A stretch of DNA of 64,000 nt. Origin: Actinopolymorpha singaporensis. Its GTDB lineage: Bacteria > Actinomycetota > Actinomycetes > Propionibacteriales > Actinopolymorphaceae. This document shows, in pieces, positions 52,981 through 61,125 of this stretch. The position numbers and the translations under genes are program-made. The notes under the pieces are model-generated. The model made no database searches and was not told the DNA's origin. It saw nothing but the letters and a program-made list of their open reading frames with translations. The stretch spans positions 3,397,981 through 3,461,980 of the forward strand of contig NZ_LT629732.1 of NCBI RefSeq assembly GCF_900104745.1. Direction: 5' to 3'. Positions within the stretch are counted from its first letter, which is position 1, and every line of letters begins with the position of its first letter.

Positions 52981-53609
52981 CCACTTCCCCCTCTCGAAGC
53001 GCTGCGGCTGCTGGACCGCTCGCTTCTGGCACGCTCACTCTTCTCGCCGCCTCGGCCGCCACGCTCGGGACGCTCGCTCCGGCCACGGCTGCCGCCGGGC
53101 CGGCGCCCTTCGCCGGTACGCCTGTCACCGGTCCGCGGCTCGCCGCCACGCCCGCGCGTGGGGCGCCCCTTCCGCTCACCGCGGCGGCCCTCGGCGCGCT
53201 CCTCCTCCGGCTCTTCGGGCTCCTCCGGCTCTTGGCGCTCCTCGGCCTCCTCTCCTTCGGCGCGATCCTCGTCCTCGCGCCCTCGGCCCTTCCCGTCCCC
53301 GGACGGCTTGCCTGTCAAGCCCGCGGTGCGTTCCTCCAGTGAGTCGGCCAGCCGGTCGAGCGGCTTGGTGAGGCTGGCCATCGCGGCGGCGCGGCCGGTC
53401 GACACCAGTTCACCGGTCACCTCGTCCTTGATCCGGCCGAACTGTGGTGACTCCGAGAGCCGTTCGAAGGCTTCCTGGCCGAGTGAACGCAGGTCGAGCC
53501 GCTTGCCGGCCAGGGCCGAGCCCAACAGCAGGGCGAACCGGGCCTTCTTGCGCCGCCCCAGCACGTAACCCCCGACCACGGCCAGAACTATTTTCGTCGT
53601 GTTGTCCAT
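52977..53609 (-). CDS. Gas-vesicle-operon accessory protein (GvpY position)
   Basis: 210 residues. An N-terminal small hydrophobic helix (IVLAVVGGYVLGRRKKARFALLLGSALAG), a helical middle part, and a highly charged Glu/Arg/Gly tail. Position between gvpG and the SRPBCC gene matches gvpY of Streptomyces. No catalytic motif. ATG with GAGGAGGGGGAG immediately upstream. Confidence 0.65.
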   Translation of the reverse strand: MDNTTKIVLAVVGGYVLGRRKKARFALLLGSALAGKRLDLRSLGQEAFERLSESPQFGRIKDEVTGELVSTGRAAAMASLTKPLDRLADSLEERTAGLTGKPSGDGKGRGREDEDRAEGEEAEERQEPEEPEEPEEERAEGRRGERKGRPTRGRGGEPRTGDRRTGEGRRPGGSRGRSERPERGGRGGEKSERARSERSSSRSASRGGSG

Positions 53610-53639
53610 CTCCCCCTCCTCGTGACGCCGACCCGTTTC

Positions 53640-53900
53640 TCAGCCGGCCGGACGCCGTTGTCCGGTGCCGCGTCGCTGTGCTTCCTCAAGCCGGTCGAGG
53701 ATCTCGTCCTCGGCGACGTCGAACTCCTCCTCGGTGAGCAGGCCCGCGTCGTAGGCGTCGGAAAGATCCGCCAGTTCACCGCGGATGCGGGCGACGTCGT
53801 AGTACTGCTGCTCGCCCAGGTCGAGGACCTGCTCGGCGATCCAGCCCACGCCGCGCACCGGCGCCAGCGGCAACGTGAGCAGTCCGGTGACCAGTCCCAT
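53640..53900 (-). CDS. gvpG: Gas vesicle protein GvpG
   Basis: 86 residues. The family pattern is clear: PLAPVRGVGWIAEQVLDLGEQQYYDVARIRGEL and LLTEEEFDVAEDEILDRLE. GvpG is an assembly factor required for vesicle formation. The ATG lies 6 bp after the gvpF stop with GGGAGG in the gvpF end. Confidence 0.9.
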   Translation of the reverse strand: MGLVTGLLTLPLAPVRGVGWIAEQVLDLGEQQYYDVARIRGELADLSDAYDAGLLTEEEFDVAEDEILDRLEEAQRRGTGQRRPAG

Positions 53901-53906
53901 GAGTGC

Positions 53907-54779
53907 CTACGCCTCCCTTCCCGACACCCGCTCGGACGTGAGATCCGGTGTGGTGACGAAGCTGTACGGCGGAAGCGGCCCGGAACGTCGCACCGTGACC
54001 GCCGGACCCCATGCGGCATCGAGCTCGTCCGTGGTCTCCGCGAACTCCTCCGCACGGTCGTTGTCCACGAGAAAGCTCTCGTTGACAGCCGCTCCGCGAA
54101 CTCTGGAACCTGCCAGGTGGTCGACGGCGATCGGGCCGAGCGCGGCGAGGAGCAGTTCCTCCATGGCGCGTTCCCTGTCCTCGATCGCGGCCGCGACCGC
54201 CTCGCCGAGCCGGATCTGCTCGTCCACGCTGTCGATGTGTGCCCGCAACCGCCGTACTGTCGGGTCGTTCTCCGCGACCGACCGGATCAGCTCGTCCTCG
54301 TCGCAGAACACCTTGACGTTGATCTCCGCCCTCCGGGCGAGATTGCCGAGGGTGGCGAGGTGGGCTTCGTCCTCGGCGGCGAGCTCGTCGCGCAGGCTGT
54401 CCTCGTCGGTCGCGACCACACCGAACCGCATCGGCAGCACCGTTCCCTGGCGGCCGAGCTGGTCCAGGACATTTTGGTGGGCCTGCACGTCCCGCCGTTT
54501 GGCGCGCAGTCCGGGAGGAGCGTCGCTGACCACGGCCAGCACCCGGCCGGCGCGAAGTCTCCGCAGCGTCGCGGGCGGGTCGCCCACGCCCTCGAACCCG
54601 CTCAGGTCACAGGGGTGATCCCCGGCCACGATGCCGTAGACGTATGCCGCCGACGCGGCCTGCTCGGGAGCGATCTGCTCGCCCTGCCCGGTCTGCTGCT
54701 CGGCTTGGGCGGACGCGCCTTCGCGGCCCTTCTCGGCCGTGGGACTCGTGCGTTCCGTCTGCCTCGTCTGCCCTGCCAT
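53907..54779 (-). CDS. gvpF: Gas vesicle protein GvpF/GvpL family
   Basis: 290 residues. After a disordered N-terminus of about 40 residues comes the GvpL/F domain (AYVYGIVAGD, VLPMRFGVVATDED, NVKVFCDEDEL, YSFVTTPDL). It is an accessory protein at the vesicle surface or in GvpA chaperoning. It follows the gvpA gene by 15 bp; a second gvpL/F gene lies upstream in the operon. Confidence 0.9.
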   Translation of the reverse strand: MAGQTRQTERTSPTAEKGREGASAQAEQQTGQGEQIAPEQAASAAYVYGIVAGDHPCDLSGFEGVGDPPATLRRLRAGRVLAVVSDAPPGLRAKRRDVQAHQNVLDQLGRQGTVLPMRFGVVATDEDSLRDELAAEDEAHLATLGNLARRAEINVKVFCDEDELIRSVAENDPTVRRLRAHIDSVDEQIRLGEAVAAAIEDRERAMEELLLAALGPIAVDHLAGSRVRGAAVNESFLVDNDRAEEFAETTDELDAAWGPAVTVRRSGPLPPYSFVTTPDLTSERVSGREA

Positions 54780-54794
54780 GACTGCCCCCTTGCC

Positions 54795-55265
54795 TCACTC
54801 CGACCGTGACCGCGAACGTGCCTGACGGGCACGGCTGCTGCTGACCCGCTCCTTGCGCGGCTCGCCTCGTTCTTCCTCTTCTTCGCCTTCCTCGTCGCCG
54901 CCCTTGCCGAACACTCCGCTGACCGTTTCCGCGGCTCCGCCCAGCGCGCCCTTCACCTTGCGGCCGGCGCCCTTCTCCTCCATGTCGCCGATGAACTCCG
55001 GCAGGGTGCGGGAGTTGCCGGACTGGGTGAGATCGAGCCGGTTGACGGCCTCGGCGAACCGCAGATAGGTGTCCACGCTGGCGATGACGATCCGGATGTC
55101 GATGGTGAGCAGTTCGATGCCCACCAGCGAGACCCTGATGTAGGCGTCGATCACCAGACCCTTGTCCAGAATGAGCTCGAGGACGTCGTACAGACTGCTG
55201 GAGTGTCCTCGCTGCGCGAGGTTGCTGCCAGAGCCCTGCCAGGGGCTGACTGTCATCGCTGTCAT
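54795..55265 (-). CDS. gvpA: Gas vesicle structural protein GvpA
   Basis: 156 residues. The shell-forming core is [57 protein letters not shown] in outline (about residues 22-80), close to actinobacterial GvpA. A C-terminal extension of about 75 residues, acidic then Arg/Ser-rich, is longer than in aquatic bacteria. The ATG at 55265 overlaps the gvpS-gvpK stop (ATGA); a second ATG at 55256 has better ribosome-site spacing. Core residues make the ribbed protein shell of the gas compartment. Confidence 0.88.
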   Translation of the reverse strand: MTAMTVSPWQGSGSNLAQRGHSSSLYDVLELILDKGLVIDAYIRVSLVGIELLTIDIRIVIASVDTYLRFAEAVNRLDLTQSGNSRTLPEFIGDMEEKGAGRKVKGALGGAAETVSGVFGKGGDEEGEEEEERGEPRKERVSSSRARQARSRSRSE

Positions 55266-55978
55266 CTTCCTTCTGTGACGGGGTTTCGGTGGTCGGGGAA
55301 CGGATCCACATGGGCCGGGAACGGCGACAGCTCCGGCTTGTTCCGCCGGCGGCCGGCCACGAACTCGGTGAGTTCGCCGACCTGTTGTTCCAGCGCCATC
55401 AGGGACCGGCCGAGTCGCTCCACCTGGGTCGAGGTCAGTTCGCCGGCATCCATGCGCCGCAGTGCCTGACGCTCGAGCAGTTGGCGGACCAGGTCGACCA
55501 CGAACACCACCAGTCCGGCGACGCCCGCTTCCCGGTCTCCTTCTTCCGGACCCGCGCCGGGCAGCTCCGCCGACGTACGGACCGGTGGTGGTGCGGGGCG
55601 CATGCCTGCGCTCGGCCGGCACGCCGAGCCGGTGCGTGACGGTTCGGCGTTCGCTTGTTCGGTGTTCGGCTGTTCGGTGTTCGGTCGTTCGGTGCGCGGT
55701 ACGGGTGCGGGTGCGGGCCGGGCGTCGACCGGCTTCGACGGGCTCACCCCGGCTGGCACCTGCGCCGACTGCGAGCGCTCGGCAGCACTGCGCTCGGCAG
55801 CGCGTTCGAGGGTGTGCACAGAGGCCAGCAGCAGGCGCAGATCGAGCCGAACGAGATCCACGTCGGCGAGGGTGATCAACACGCTCCCGTCGACGCAGGC
55901 CCCGGTGTCCAGCAACCGGTCGAGCACGTCGACCAGCGAGCCGTCATCGAGTGCCAGGCGGCGTTCGCTGCCGCTCAT
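55262..55978 (-). CDS. GvpS-GvpK fusion protein
   Basis: 238 residues. Residues about 13-60 are a GvpA-family domain of GvpS/J type ([43 protein letters not shown]). A linker of about 80 residues with [14 protein letters not shown] repeats follows. Residues about 147-208 match GvpK ([38 protein letters not shown]). In Streptomyces gvpS and gvpK are separate neighbouring genes, so this is a gene fusion in one uninterrupted frame. Start by ATGA overlap with gvpL at 55978. Both parts are accessory or tip proteins of vesicle nucleation. Confidence 0.82.
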   Translation of the reverse strand: MSGSERRLALDDGSLVDVLDRLLDTGACVDGSVLITLADVDLVRLDLRLLLASVHTLERAAERSAAERSQSAQVPAGVSPSKPVDARPAPAPVPRTERPNTEQPNTEQANAEPSRTGSACRPSAGMRPAPPPVRTSAELPGAGPEEGDREAGVAGLVVFVVDLVRQLLERQALRRMDAGELTSTQVERLGRSLMALEQQVGELTEFVAGRRRNKPELSPFPAHVDPFPDHRNPVTEGR

Positions 55979-57210
55979 CTCGGAGCTCCCGTGGTCGGCG
56001 AGGAGGACGCCCGCGACCGGCTCGTGTCGGTCGGCATCCGGACGAAGTGGTACGGCGGCCACGGCCCGGAGACCTCCACCCGAAGGCCGTCGTCGGCGTA
56101 CTGCCGCGCCACGTCCCGCAGGTTGGCGTCGAACTCGTCCTGCCGGGGGTGGGAGACGAGGTAAACGGCGTCGAACGCCAGGTCGGTGCGGCCGGCGGTC
56201 TGGCCAGTGGAATGCCCAGTGGAATGCCCGGTGGTCTGCCCGGTCGAGGGTCCTACCCGGGCCGAGGCCCGGACGACCACGTCGCGGGCCTGACCGGCCA
56301 GCGCGTCCTCCAGCGCGGCGGCGACGGCACCGCGAAGCCGGCCGGCAGCCTCACGGGCCGCGGCCGCCTCCCGGCGGCGAACCATCCAGGTGGTCCCGGT
56401 CGCCGGCTCGTCCAGGTAGGCGGGTACCTGCTCCGCGCGGTCCGCGGGGGACTCGACGTACGCCTTCACACCCCACTCGCTCGCCCCGTCGAGCCGGTCC
56501 AGCTCCGCGGCCAGCCGGCCGGCGTCTGTCAACGCGATCTTGCGGGCGTCGTCGCTGCTGGGGTAGAGGGCACCGAACCGGAACGGCAGGACGGTCCTGT
56601 CCCTGGCCAGATCCTCCACCACCCGCTCATGTGCGGCCACAGCCGCACGCAGCCAGCCGTGGGCACTCAGGTCGGGATCCTGGTCGCTGGCCCGGAACCC
56701 GGCAAGGGGAACCTCCGAGGCCGCTACGGCCAGGTCGCCGGCGTCGAGGAGCTCGACGGAGGCGCCCTCCACTCCTGCTGGGAGCTCAGCCGGAGCGGGC
56801 AGGGACCGGCCCGCGGGGAGGTCGACCCTGCGCAGGATCGCGTACACGTACCACGCCGTCTCGGCGGGCGCCTCACCCTCGGCGGGCGCCCCACCCTCGG
56901 CGCCCACCTGCCCCTCGGTGGGCCCCTGGCCCTCGACGGGCGCCTGGCCCTCGACGGACGGCTGGAGGTCGGTGGGGGCCGGCCGGGCACGAGGCACCAG
57001 ACCGGGTTCGAACCCGGCCGTCGGCTCCTCCGGTGGGAACGGTTCCACACCGAGCACCGAACGCACCGCCTGGCGATAGCGCTCGGCGAGCTGGTCGACG
57101 AGTTCGTCGCGCACCAGAGCACGAGCACGCTCCGAAGCCTCGTCGACCAGCGAGGTCACCTCGTCGGGCGTCGGCCGGTCGGCAAGCAGGTTCCGTGCTG
57201 CGGCACTCAT
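55975..57210 (-). CDS. gvpL: Gas vesicle protein GvpL (GvpL/F family) with N-terminal extension
   Basis: 411 residues. An N-terminal helical part (LVDEASERARALVRDELVDQLAERYRQAVRSVLG) and a linker of EGQAP/EGQGP-type repeats precede the GvpL/F domain (WYVYAILRRVDLPAG, VLPFRFGALYPSSDDAR, FDAVYLVSHPRQDEFD, YHFVRMP). STGQTTGHSTG repeats interrupt the later domain. ATG by ATGA overlap with gvpJ. Second GvpL/F protein of the operon. Confidence 0.86.
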   Translation of the reverse strand: MSAAARNLLADRPTPDEVTSLVDEASERARALVRDELVDQLAERYRQAVRSVLGVEPFPPEEPTAGFEPGLVPRARPAPTDLQPSVEGQAPVEGQGPTEGQVGAEGGAPAEGEAPAETAWYVYAILRRVDLPAGRSLPAPAELPAGVEGASVELLDAGDLAVAASEVPLAGFRASDQDPDLSAHGWLRAAVAAHERVVEDLARDRTVLPFRFGALYPSSDDARKIALTDAGRLAAELDRLDGASEWGVKAYVESPADRAEQVPAYLDEPATGTTWMVRRREAAAAREAAGRLRGAVAAALEDALAGQARDVVVRASARVGPSTGQTTGHSTGHSTGQTAGRTDLAFDAVYLVSHPRQDEFDANLRDVARQYADDGLRVEVSGPWPPYHFVRMPTDTSRSRASSSPTTGAPR

Positions 57211-57629
57211 CGCCGGGCCTCGCTCTCGGTGGAGGTGGACCCGACGGCGTGCTCGGGCTGCCGCTCGCCGGACCCCACCTCGCCGGCAGGAAGCTCGGCG
57301 GCCTTCATCCGGTCCTCCATCTGCTCGATGCGCTCGCGGAGTTCGCGGTTCTCCTGCTCCAGGCGGGAGTTGCCGGTCAGGAACGGGTCGGAGGACCACC
57401 AGTCGATTCCCATGTCGCGCGCGGTGTCGACCGAGGCGATGAGCAGCCGTACTTTCAGGGTGAGGAGTTCGATGTCGAGAATGTTCACCTGAATGTCGCC
57501 GGCGATCACCACGCCTTTGTCCAGAACGCGTTCGAGAATGTCGGCGAGAGAGTCACTGGACCTGGACACGGGAGTAACCCCCGTCGTCCGGTACTGGGGG
57601 TACTGGGCGTTCTGCCGCCGCGCGGTCAC
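57207..57629 (-). CDS. gvpJ: Gas vesicle protein GvpJ (GvpA family)
   Basis: 140 residues. The core SLADILERVLDKGVVIAGDIQVNILDIELLTLKVRLLIASVD is GvpA-like, followed by MGIDWWSSDPFL typical of actinobacterial GvpJ and a coiled-coil ENRELRERIEQMEDRMK. It is a minor shell or nucleation protein. The GTG start overlaps the gvpO stop. Confidence 0.88.
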   Translation of the reverse strand: MTARRQNAQYPQYRTTGVTPVSRSSDSLADILERVLDKGVVIAGDIQVNILDIELLTLKVRLLIASVDTARDMGIDWWSSDPFLTGNSRLEQENRELRERIEQMEDRMKAAELPAGEVGSGERQPEHAVGSTSTESEARR

Positions 57630-58045
57630 ATCTCACCTGCCTGGTTACGCGGGTACCTCCGCTGCCGTCGATACGACATGATGTTTCCGGCCGAGTCGGT
57701 GTGGGTTTCGTAGCTCGCCAGGATGCTGGTGGTGTCCGGAACGCGGGGAACTTCGATGATCTCCACCTGGAAGACCCAGCCGTCGCCGTCGGCCTCCAAC
57801 CGGGAAACCCCGGCCGCCTCGCAGTTGGTGAGGGCGGACAGTTGTTCCATGGCGGTTCGCGAAACCTGCATCGGATTCATCCCGCTCCGCTCCGTCAGGT
57901 CCCGTTCGCGTCGCTCACCACGGTCGTCACGTTCGGCTCGGTCGGCACGGTCGGCACGGCTGGTTCGTCCGGCGCGCTCGGGCCGGCCGTCGCCACGAGT
58001 ACGCCGGGAAGCACGATCACCGCCACGCCTGCGTTCGTCGGTCAT
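57626..58045 (-). CDS. gvpO: Gas vesicle protein GvpO, first gene of the operon
   Basis: 139 residues from the ATG at 58045 (AAGGAAG about 12 bp upstream); an ATG at 58093 is possible. The N-terminal half is Arg/Asp/Glu repeats; the conserved part is MQVSRTAMEQLSALTNCEAAGVSRLEADGDGWVFQVEIIEVPRVPDTTSILASYE in outline, matching GvpO. GvpO is needed for vesicle formation in haloarchaea and leads the Streptomyces operons too. Confidence 0.87.
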   Translation of the reverse strand: MTDERRRGGDRASRRTRGDGRPERAGRTSRADRADRAERDDRGERRERDLTERSGMNPMQVSRTAMEQLSALTNCEAAGVSRLEADGDGWVFQVEIIEVPRVPDTTSILASYETHTDSAGNIMSYRRQRRYPRNQAGEM

Positions 58046-58534
58046 TCGTGAATTTCTCTTCCTTGCGCCTGATCCGCCGCCGCGGTGACGCATGATCCTT
58101 CACGTCCCAGGTGCGCGATGCTGATTTCGGTGTCGATACGCTTTCGATCCTCGCGCCGGTCCTCGCGGATCCCTACTGCCACGCTACGCAGTGACCACCG
58201 AAGAGACGAGGTTGTCGGCGTTCGGTGTTCCGCCTTTCGGCAAAGCGAAATCGGCGTCATGTCGAGTGATGTCGGCCGAAGAATTTCGAAAGCCGACGAG
58301 CGCGCTGTCGTGGCCCAACCGGCATCTGCCGGTGCCGGTCAGCCAGGTGCGGCCAGCGGCGCGCGGCCCGGCCCTGATCGTCTTGACAGGGTTCGGGCGG
58401 CGACCATAGTTTCGCGGAGATCCGCACGAAGACGCAGGCAGCGGACGACGACCCAGGTGACCACCGAAGTTCCGGAAGCGCCGCTCCGATGAAGCCGAAG
58501 CGCGGGCCTTCCGGAGCGGAGAGGCAGTGCGCGG
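58046..58534. other. Divergent regulatory region between gas vesicle operon and GH116 gene
   Basis: 489 bases without a convincing gene. It holds two TTTCG/CGAAA dyads (TTTCG-N6-CGAAA at about 58234-58249 and TTTCGAAA at about 58284-58291) and the plus-strand promoter at 58383. The promoter of the gvp operon is expected on the minus strand near the dyads but no clear hexamers were found. Confidence 0.45.
58383..58412 (+). promoter_or_regulatory. Candidate promoter of the GH116 gene
   Basis: A consensus TTGACA (58383-58388), 18 bp and TAGTTT (58407-58412). The -10 is the same as in the promoter proposed for the betaine gene. It leaves a leader of about 115 bases. Confidence 0.45.
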
Positions 58535-61057
58535 ATGACCGCGGAGACCTTCGACTGGCCCGTCCTCGACCGCTACGACGTCGCTCACTCGCTCCGGGTC
58601 GCGCTGCCGCTGGGCGGCATCGGCACCGGCACGGTCAGCCTCGGCGGGCGCGGCGACCTGCGCGACTGGGAGGTGGTCAACCGTCCGGCCAAGGGGTTCG
58701 CGCCGAGGTGGAGCTTCTTCGCGTTGCGGACGGCGCCGGCGGGCAGCGACGATCCGCGTGCGGTGGTCGCGCGGGCGCTGGAAGGGCCGATCGACCTTGT
58801 GCTGTACGAAGGTGGGCACGGGTCGGGTGTGCCCAACCACGGCCTGCCGAGGTTCCGGCGGTCGGAGTTCCTCGCGGCCTATCCGTTCGGCCAGGTCCTC
58901 CTGGAAGACCCCGACGTGCCCGCCGAGGTGCGGGTACAGGCGTTCAACCCGCTGGTGCCCACCGACGCCGAGGCGAGCGGGCTGCCGGTGGCCGTGCTGC
59001 GGTACGTCGTGACCAACACCGCCGGCCACCCGCTGGAGGTCTCCGTCGCGGGCAGCGTCTCGAACTTCGTCGGCACCGACGGCTCCGAAGGCGTGGCCAA
59101 GGACAACCACAACGCCGTACGGCAGGAGGACTTCGGCACCGGAGTCCTGCTCACCTCCGACGGGGTGCAGCGCGACGCCGAGCAGTGGGGCTCGCTCGCC
59201 CTCGTCGCGCTCGGCGAGGACGACGTGACCACCCGCACCGCGTGGGCGGACCACAGCTGGGGCGGTGAGCTGCTGGACTTCTGGGACGACTTCACTGCCG
59301 ACGGCCGGCTGGAGGAACGCGCCAGCGGCACGGACACCCCGACCGCGTCCGTCGCCGCGACCCGGACCCTCGCGCCGGGGGAGACGCACACCTTCACGTT
59401 CCTGCTCGGCTGGCACTTCCCCAACCGCCGCAACTGGGACCGCACCGAGACGGTGGGCAACTACTACGCCACGAAGTACGCCGACGCCTGGCAGGTGGTG
59501 GCCGACACGGTGCCGGCACTCGACCAGCTCGAACGCAGGACGCGGACCTTCGTCGAGGATGTCGTCGGCTCCGACCTGCCCCACGTGGTCAAGGAGGCCG
59601 CGCTGGCCAACCTGTCCACGCTGCGCACCCAGACCTGTTTCCGTACCGCCGACGGGCGGTTCTTCGGCTGGGAAGGATGCAGCGACGACGTTGGCTGCTG
59701 CGCCGGCAGCTGCACGCACGTGTGGAACTACGAGCAGGCCACGCCGTTTCTGTTCGGCGCGCTGGCGACGTCCCTGCGGGAGGTGGAGCTCGGACACGCC
59801 ACCGGTGCGGACGGCCGGATGCCGTTCCGCATCCCGCTGCCGCTGGAGCGCGCACAGACCGATCCCGGCCCGGCCGCCGCCGACGGCCAGATGGGCTGCC
59901 TGGTCAAGCTCTACCGCGAGTGGCGGATGTCCGGAGACGACGACCTGCTGCGCAGCCTGTGGCCGGCTGCCAAGCGGGCGTTGGCGTTCGCCTGGATCCC
60001 GGGCGGCTGGGACGCCGACCGCGACGGCGTGATGGAGGGCTCGCAGCACAACACCATGGACGTGGAGTACTTCGGGCCCAACCCGGAGGTGGGGGTGTGG
60101 TATCTCGCCGCCCTGCGTGCCTGTGAGGAGATGGCGACCTACCTCGACGACGGGGACTTCGCGGCGACCTGTGCCGACCTGTTCGCCCGCGGCAGCACCT
60201 GGCTGGACGAGCACCTGTTCAACGGGGAGTACTACCGGCACGAGATCCGCCCGCCCGGCTCGGAGGACGCGATCGCGCCCGGCCTGCGGCTGAAGGGCAT
60301 CGGTGCCCGCGATCTTGTCAACCCGGAGTTGCAGATCGGGGACGGCTGCCTGGCCGACCAGCTGGTGGGCCAGGAGCTTGCCCATCTGTACGGCCTGGGC
60401 GACCTGCTCGACCCGGCACACGTCCGGACCACGTTCGAGAGCATCCTGCGGCACAACCGGCGTGACACGATGGCCGGCCACTTCAACCCGATGCGCAGCT
60501 ACACCCTGGGCGACGAGGCGGGCCTGGTGGTCGCGTCCTACCCGCGCGGCAACCGGCCGGAGCGGCCGTTCCCGTACTTCGACGAGGTGTGGAGCGGGCT
60601 CGAGTACACCGCCGCCGTGGGCATGATCTGCGTGGGGATGGCGGAGGAGGGCGTCCGGGTGATCGAGACGACCCGGGGCCGTTACGACGGCCGGCGGCGC
60701 AACCCGTTCGACGAGGCGGAGTGCGGTCACCACTACGTCCGGGCGATGGCGAGCTGGGGCGCGGTGCCGGCCCTCACGGGGTTCGGCTACGACGGCGTGC
60801 GCCGCGTGCTGACGTTCGCCGCCGCGGACGAGGTCGCGACGGACACCACGCGGTGGTTCTGGTCGAACGGCTGGGCCTCGGGCACCGTCGAGCAGACGCC
60901 GGCCGCCGCGGGCGCGGGTGTGGACGTTCGCCTCGACGTACGCGAGGGCGCCCTTCGGGTACGCGAGCTGACGCTGACCGGGCTGGGTTCGGCCGACGTG
61001 GGCGAGCGCACCCTCGGGCCGGGTGACCAGGTGAGGGTGCGGGTGCCGGCCGCGTGA
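58535..61057 (+). CDS. GH116 beta-glucosidase / glucosylceramidase-like protein
   Basis: 840 residues. N-terminal beta-sandwich (SLRVALPLGGIGTGTVSLGGRGDLRDWEV) and C-terminal (alpha/alpha)6 barrel. GH116 signatures: FFGWEGCSDDVGCCAGSCTHVWNYEQA, DGVMEGSQHNTMDVEYFGPN, HFNPMRSYTLGDEAG, and FDEVWSGLEYTAA. Family members cleave beta-glucosides or glucosylceramide. No signal peptide, so it is intracellular. ATG after GGAGAGG. It precedes a serine hydrolase in the same direction by 70 bp. Confidence 0.86.
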   Translation: MTAETFDWPVLDRYDVAHSLRVALPLGGIGTGTVSLGGRGDLRDWEVVNRPAKGFAPRWSFFALRTAPAGSDDPRAVVARALEGPIDLVLYEGGHGSGVPNHGLPRFRRSEFLAAYPFGQVLLEDPDVPAEVRVQAFNPLVPTDAEASGLPVAVLRYVVTNTAGHPLEVSVAGSVSNFVGTDGSEGVAKDNHNAVRQEDFGTGVLLTSDGVQRDAEQWGSLALVALGEDDVTTRTAWADHSWGGELLDFWDDFTADGRLEERASGTDTPTASVAATRTLAPGETHTFTFLLGWHFPNRRNWDRTETVGNYYATKYADAWQVVADTVPALDQLERRTRTFVEDVVGSDLPHVVKEAALANLSTLRTQTCFRTADGRFFGWEGCSDDVGCCAGSCTHVWNYEQATPFLFGALATSLREVELGHATGADGRMPFRIPLPLERAQTDPGPAAADGQMGCLVKLYREWRMSGDDDLLRSLWPAAKRALAFAWIPGGWDADRDGVMEGSQHNTMDVEYFGPNPEVGVWYLAALRACEEMATYLDDGDFAATCADLFARGSTWLDEHLFNGEYYRHEIRPPGSEDAIAPGLRLKGIGARDLVNPELQIGDGCLADQLVGQELAHLYGLGDLLDPAHVRTTFESILRHNRRDTMAGHFNPMRSYTLGDEAGLVVASYPRGNRPERPFPYFDEVWSGLEYTAAVGMICVGMAEEGVRVIETTRGRYDGRRRNPFDEAECGHHYVRAMASWGAVPALTGFGYDGVRRVLTFAAADEVATDTTRWFWSNGWASGTVEQTPAAAGAGVDVRLDVREGALRVRELTLTGLGSADVGERTLGPGDQVRVRVPAA

Positions 61058-61125
61058 GCGGTGCACGTGTCCGGTCATGATCGGGTGTGCGGGCGGTCCG
61101 CGCGGATGGTGAAACGAGGTCTGGC

